NCBI GenBank assembly: GCA_030431985.1
Contig: JAUIIB010000019.1
Coordinates: forward strand, 1-49,314
DNA: 49,314 nucleotides
From: Gammaproteobacteria bacterium
Lineage (GTDB): Bacteria; Pseudomonadota; Gammaproteobacteria; Burkholderiales; Nitrosomonadaceae
Direction of reading: 5' to 3'
Under the pieces are notes generated by a model. That model was not told the origin of the DNA, did no database searches, and was given only the letters and a program-made list of their open reading frames with translations. Position 1 is the first letter of the stretch. Each line of letters opens with the position of its first letter. A program made the translations under genes and the position numbers. Positions 45,623 through 49,314 of the stretch are shown piece by piece.

Positions 45623-47008
45623 CTAACGATCTCCACCTGCGGCAAAGATACCATGCGGCGACACAAGACCGTCTGCAGGACCCCACACTTTAGTAACCGT
45701 ATCCGTATGCGTATCCAGTTTGATCACATACCCGGAAACCCAGCTGCCGATAATCAAATGACGGTTATCCGGTGTTGGACTAATTGTATGCGCTACAGTA
45801 TAGCCTTCTGGCAAATCTCTACCAGGCTTCAATCGTTTGATAAAGCGCGGTTTGTAACGATCGGTTATATCCCAAACGGAAATATAACCATCCTCGCCAA
45901 AGGTAGGATCAATCGTATCCTCTTCAGCAAGATAAAGCTTGCCGTTCACAACCGCAAGGTCGGAAGGTGAGCGAAATACACCACGACCATTCTTACGTTT
46001 GGTATGTTTAATAATTTTCGTCGCAGTCCCTTCCGCAGTGTCCAACAACCATACACTTGGCGGAATAATTTTTCTGGTATTTGATGGCGTCAGAGAAGTT
46101 TTATCAAACTGCATGGAAGCAGTCAGGGCGAATCGCTCATCCAACCAATACACATAATGCGTAAAGGCCGCATGTCTTCTTTCATTACCCAATTGAATTT
46201 GGCCGACGACTTGTAAATCGCCCGTTTCTCTATTTGGCTCATAAACATCAATAACGCTGTTATCGAAAAAATATCCCGTACCAAGACCTATGGAGCCTGA
46301 TTTGTTAAAGGTAATACCGTGTGTTTGTTCCGTATATCCTGAGATAGAAATAGGGTCGACACTCGCAAAATCATTTGTATTGAGATCGACAACACGAATG
46401 CGGTCGTTAGTCCACTCCGCCATATAGGCATATTTGGTGAATGGCAGCAATGAAAAACCATGGACTTGTGTGCTACCGGCCAGCAACCAATTTGGCACAC
46501 CTTGAACGTCATTGACCTGCTCAACAAACGGCAACTCAGCAGGTGTATTCGGGCTATCAGCAGCCAGTACCGATTCAACCGAAAGCGATGCCGTACCTGC
46601 ATCCCAATCAATACCATCGACTCTCAATGCAATAACATAAGCCGGATCTAATTCGGTATTATCTGTGGTGATATAGATCACATCTGCTCCCGACAACACC
46701 CCGGTATGCTGTAACGGCAAATCTCCCGGCCAGCCAGCAATGCTCGTAGGATCGATGATAATCAGTTGATCATTTTCATAATTAAAGAGATAAATCACAC
46801 GCGTGTGATAATCAATAGCGGTTACGACAGGCTGCAAGTAATTGTTGTATGCGTTGGGATACTGATAATTCGGAAACTGAGGGCTGTAAAAATGAACTTC
46901 ATTGTCCTCACCTTCTTCATCATCAGCAATGGCCGTGCCTGCTGAAAATACCAATAGACACGTTGCTGCGACCGAAGCCATGCGGCTTAGCTTCATGATT
47001 GAAATCAT
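45623..47008 (-). CDS. YncE-like beta-propeller exported protein
   Basis: ATG 47008 is the start: GGAGGAA lies six bases before it, and a signal peptide follows, ending TAIADD; this gives 461 residues. The mature part has repeating beta-strand blades with turns such as AEWTNDRIRVVDLNTNDF, ISVWDITDRYKPRFIKRL and HTISPTPDNRHLIIGSWVSG, as in seven-bladed propellers of the YncE/surface-layer kind. Such proteins bind ligands or partners in the periplasm or outside. No catalytic site is visible. A perfect 19-bp inverted repeat sits in its 5' leader. Confidence 0.65.
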   Translation of the reverse strand: MISIMKLSRMASVAATCLLVFSAGTAIADDEEGEDNEVHFYSPQFPNYQYPNAYNNYLQPVVTAIDYHTRVIYLFNYENDQLIIIDPTSIAGWPGDLPLQHTGVLSGADVIYITTDNTELDPAYVIALRVDGIDWDAGTASLSVESVLAADSPNTPAELPFVEQVNDVQGVPNWLLAGSTQVHGFSLLPFTKYAYMAEWTNDRIRVVDLNTNDFASVDPISISGYTEQTHGITFNKSGSIGLGTGYFFDNSVIDVYEPNRETGDLQVVGQIQLGNERRHAAFTHYVYWLDERFALTASMQFDKTSLTPSNTRKIIPPSVWLLDTAEGTATKIIKHTKRKNGRGVFRSPSDLAVVNGKLYLAEEDTIDPTFGEDGYISVWDITDRYKPRFIKRLKPGRDLPEGYTVAHTISPTPDNRHLIIGSWVSGYVIKLDTHTDTVTKVWGPADGLVSPHGIFAAGGDR

Positions 47009-47036
47009 ATATATTTCCTCCGAGATTGACATTAAA

Positions 47037-47078
47037 TTCTTAAGCCATTGAAATACAAATATTTCAATGGCTTAAGAA
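47037..47078 (-). promoter_or_regulatory. Perfect 19-bp inverted repeat in the 5' leader of the propeller gene
   Basis: Two 19-base arms (47037-47055 and 47060-47078, for example CTTAAGCCATTGAAATA in the first) are perfect complements with a 4-base loop, CAAA. The hairpin ends 29 bases before the start codon at 47008, clear of the GGAGGAA at 47015-47021. On the minus strand it is followed by TTTAAT, a weak terminator tail. It could stabilise the mRNA, act as an attenuator or be a DNA-binding site. Confidence 0.7.
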
Positions 47079-47083
47079 AACCT

Positions 47084-47194
47084 AACCGAAAGTGATCCTT
47101 TCGATTTAACTCCCTGGAACCGCCTGAAATACTCAGACCGATACCAAGAAAAACTGCGCAAGAACAATTGGGATGATATTCGGGAACTGACCTG
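47084..47194 (+). pseudogene. Possible decayed coding fragment
   Basis: One frame reads ENLTESDPFDLTPWNRLKYS, then DRYQEKLRKNNWDDIRELT and TGA, preceded by an in-frame stop and no start codon. It has the amino-acid makeup of a real protein end and lies in a 419-base gap between genes. It may be a remnant of a gene lost by rearrangement. No family is recognised, so this is a weak call. Confidence 0.25.
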
Positions 47195-47427
47195 ACTAGC
47201 CGTGAGTTTTCTCACATCAATCGTTTCAGCCGGAAAAAATTGGCTCAGAAAATCTTTCCGACAAGAATAATTCCTTCATATTATTGTACCGCTTGTTTCA
47301 TAAAAATGAAACTTTTCAACGATATCTTCCCATTTGCGCAAACCCGGAAAAATTATAGAAGCAACGTATTACAGGCTTATAAAACTTAGTTTTCAAATTT
47401 ATTAAACATTTATTTAAGAGGATTATG

Positions 47428-48615
47428 ATGAGCAAGTATTTGATAGCTATCATATGGACCGGCAGTTTTGCGTTTCTCGCCGCACCCCCTGTTTTTGGCA
47501 CAAAAATATCCATCGTTGGGAGAATTCAGTCAGAATACAGCCATATCAACATAGAAGGTCACTCCAGCCAATCCGAAGTCAGTGATCCAACAGTTTTTTC
47601 TTCATGGGGTCTTCGTATTTTTGAAGATTTAGGTCGTGGATTTCAAGCGGTAGGCATGATTGATTTTGGCTTTAATCCAAGCAATTCTAAATTGCAAGGC
47701 AACCGTGAAATTTATGTCGGTATCCGCAACCATGCAATCGGTACATTAAAAATAGGACGTACACATTCTCCATTTGCCGATTTTGCGGGTGGCTGGACAA
47801 TTGATCCGTTTGTATATACGACACTACAAGCTACGGGAAGCGGCGGTGCCATGATTGCAAGCGCTAACGGATTGGGCTCCGGAACATTTTCTGCGGTGAA
47901 TAGTGTCATCCGTTTTGATTCTGCAGACTTTAACGGTTTTTCATTTGCCACCCTATTCATGCCCGGAGACGCAGACAGACTCGAAGCTCACCTCGGTGGC
48001 GCGCTCGGTGAGAACGGAAACAATTCCGGTGAAACCGGCGGTGAAGACGGTGAATGGGACGTTCAATTTGCAGCTAAATACAATTTCGAATTTAGAAATC
48101 ACAGCTTTCAGGTATTTGGCGGATATTCAAGGGATAATGTTAGCTCCATACAAAAAAGAATCACAGCCGTCAATCTAAAAACCGAAGATGTCGGGCGATT
48201 CGGTGGTATCTGGTCATACAGGAGCTTTAAACTTCAAGGACAATATGAGTTAGTTCGTCATGCAATTGGTGCAGCAACATGCTCTGATGGCGCCGCTATA
48301 GGGGCTATTGGAGGGATAACCCGACAATGTAACTCCGCTATCAATCCAGGAGGCAATGGCGATCTCTGGTTTGTTAGCGGCCAATACAAATTGGGAAACG
48401 CCACGTTGATTGCTCAAGGCGGCATGACCGATGCAAATCGTACTGCTGTCTTTAAGAAGCGTACGGCCAAAAGTTATACCATTGGCGCGCTTTATCATTT
48501 AAGCAAACGCACAAACCTTTTTAGCGGCTATCAACGTGTCAACGTCACTGATAAAAACGAAGTGATCGACCGTGACCGGAATACCTGGACGGTAGGTTTA
48601 CGACACTTATTTTAA
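47428..48615 (+). CDS. Gram-negative trimeric-type porin
   Basis: AAGAGGA precedes two adjacent ATGs; the second (47428) has better spacing, giving 395 residues. A signal peptide ends near VFG. The mature protein starts KISIVGRIQSEYS and holds alternating strands with the usual GRTHSPFADFAGG segment of the porin_4 family constriction region. It ends VGLRHLF, a terminal Phe for BAM recognition. A cysteine pair (ATCSDGA...TRQCNS) may close a loop by disulfide. It should form general diffusion pores in the outer membrane. Confidence 0.85.
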   Translation: MSKYLIAIIWTGSFAFLAAPPVFGTKISIVGRIQSEYSHINIEGHSSQSEVSDPTVFSSWGLRIFEDLGRGFQAVGMIDFGFNPSNSKLQGNREIYVGIRNHAIGTLKIGRTHSPFADFAGGWTIDPFVYTTLQATGSGGAMIASANGLGSGTFSAVNSVIRFDSADFNGFSFATLFMPGDADRLEAHLGGALGENGNNSGETGGEDGEWDVQFAAKYNFEFRNHSFQVFGGYSRDNVSSIQKRITAVNLKTEDVGRFGGIWSYRSFKLQGQYELVRHAIGAATCSDGAAIGAIGGITRQCNSAINPGGNGDLWFVSGQYKLGNATLIAQGGMTDANRTAVFKKRTAKSYTIGALYHLSKRTNLFSGYQRVNVTDKNEVIDRDRNTWTVGLRHLF

Positions 48616-48631
48616 TACCACTTAAAAATCA

Positions 48632-48664
48632 ATTTGAATGGCAGTATTGCACTGTCATTCAAAT
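48632..48664. terminator. Hairpin after the porin gene
   Basis: A 14-bp near-perfect stem, ATTTGAATGGCAGT (48632-48645) and ACTGTCATTCAAAT (48651-48664), has a 5-base loop. Read leftward it is followed by TGATTTTT, so it can end the minus-strand transcript from the small exported gene. It lies 16 bases after the porin stop. Confidence 0.65.
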
Positions 48665-48671
48665 AAAAAAA

Positions 48672-48700
48672 GAGAACGATAAATCGTTCTCGATTTTTCA
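48672..48700. terminator. Bidirectional terminator between convergent genes
   Basis: GAGAACGA (48672-48679) and TCGTTCTC (48684-48691) form a stem with a TAAA loop. Rightward it is followed by GATTTTT; leftward by TTTTTTT. It therefore serves both the porin gene (plus) and the small exported-protein gene (minus). Confidence 0.8.
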
Positions 48701-48790
48701 TAACGATAGTCAAATTAAGAAATGGTCAGGAATGATGTCAATTCAGTCTGCTGACTTAATGTATAACAAACCATTATTCAATCTTGACCA

Positions 48791-49048
48791 TTACTTCGAC
48801 TCAATTTTCTTCTTGCTATATTTGTTCGCAAGATTCTCAATTGAAGAAACGGTCCGAACGCCATTTTTCAGCTTCAAAAGCTCTTCCTTAAGACGTTGCA
48901 TGCTACCGGAACTCGTTGCAATACCAATCGCATCAAGCCGTAGGTCACGCTTAAGCAAAACATCATTTTTTGCGTATATCGTCCCGCTTGCCGTCAATAT
49001 CAACAGTACAAAAATCACCGTAATTACCAAAATATTCCTATGTTTCAT
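48791..49048 (-). CDS. Small exported protein of unknown function
   Basis: AGGAG lies seven bases before the ATG at 49048, so I use this start rather than the longer frame; the product has 85 residues. The first ~25 form a signal peptide or anchor (ILVITVIFVLLILTASGTIYA), and about 60 residues of charged helix follow (LKEELLKLKNGVRTVSSIENL). No family is recognised. It converges on the porin gene with shared terminators. Confidence 0.6.
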   Translation of the reverse strand: MKHRNILVITVIFVLLILTASGTIYAKNDVLLKRDLRLDAIGIATSSGSMQRLKEELLKLKNGVRTVSSIENLANKYSKKKIESK

Positions 49049-49314
49049 TTTGCGCTCCTTTTTATTCACAATAAAAACAATGATGAACCAGGGGCACACG
49101 ATACATCTCATTTATGTACGGACAATTACAATTACTTTAATTCTTTATGAAAATTTGCTTAATCAATTGCATTTAAAAATTCACCTCACTCGAGAGTTTT
49201 GCAAAACTCCGTTTTTATATAATTCGAAAAAAATAAGCCTTTAATTTAAGCAGCCAGCCTTACCTGCTAGTTTCCTTAAGATGAAAACTGCGGTTTCATC
49301 TGTATTTATTAGAA
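49049..49314. other. Window-end region with palindrome and hairpin
   Basis: A perfect 16-base palindrome, GAGTTTTGCAAAACTC (49194-49209), followed by CGTTTTTAT could be an operator or weak terminator. A hairpin AGATGAAA (49279-49286) with TTTCATCT (49294-49301) lies at the edge. On the minus strand a short open end, reading NTDETAVFILRKLAGKAG, stops at TAA 49243-49241 and enters from beyond the window; it may be the tail of another gene. Confidence 0.3.

Noticed and set aside
49241..49314. Partial gene entering from the right edge
   Set aside because: Only 24 codons are visible with no known motif, so it is mentioned in the edge region but not called.

Overview
The window reads as chromosomal DNA of a Gram-negative betaproteobacterium, most likely of the Nitrosomonadaceae (Nitrosomonas-like). 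The reasons are the c-551/552-type cytochrome, a di-haem cytochrome c peroxidase, two outer-membrane porins, BamD, a PEP-CTERM-type protein behind a sigma-54 site, RTX/DUF4214 proteins and many IS remnants. Genus assignment is inference; no ribosomal RNA, tRNA or ammonia-oxidation gene lies in the window, and no CRISPR array was seen.

Layout. 1-3.5 kb is a worn accessory edge: the 5' end of an IS256-type transposase, a possible 2OG-Fe(II) oxygenase, a membrane-anchored unknown, an IS3-type transposase tail, an RTX protein with a lysozyme-like head, and an IS1595-type transposase tail. 3.6-8.6 kb is housekeeping/redox: a DUF3617 protein, rimO, a thioredoxin-fold DUF255 protein, cytochrome c and an OsmC protein. 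8.7-15.1 kb is a polymorphic-toxin island on the minus strand: a 1459-residue RHS protein, a lipoprotein that is probably its immunity partner, then a frameshifted orphan RHS tip with two unknown genes that may be its immunity genes.

15.4-25.4 kb carries a DUF4124-like protein, an AstE/AspA-type M14 enzyme next to a GCS2-type ligase, a TatT-like helical-repeat protein, a SEL1/SLT lytic transglycosylase, a DUF3750 lipoprotein and a SWIM/SNF2 helicase. 25.7-34.6 kb looks like an envelope and c-di-GMP block: cytochrome c peroxidase, an unknown lipoprotein, a PEP-CTERM-like protein with a sigma-54 promoter, an ICMT-like methyltransferase, an S8 protease behind a c-di-GMP-I riboswitch, and an Hpt-REC-REC-GGDEF diguanylate cyclase. 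A signal made by the cyclase could feed the riboswitch, though that link is inferred.

35.1-49.3 kb has a UspA protein, divergent bamD/rluD, a LysR regulator, a BBP2-like porin, a three-gene operon (alpha/beta hydrolase, acetoacetate-decarboxylase-like protein, patatin), a Sco copper chaperone overlapping a small exported protein, a YncE-like beta-propeller protein with a striking 5' hairpin, a trimeric-type porin and a small exported protein.

Starts were moved from the longest open frame where a ribosome-binding site or signal peptide decided it (RHS, bamD, peroxidase, hydrolase, decarboxylase, propeller protein, small exported protein). Functions rest on motifs read by eye; no database search was possible.
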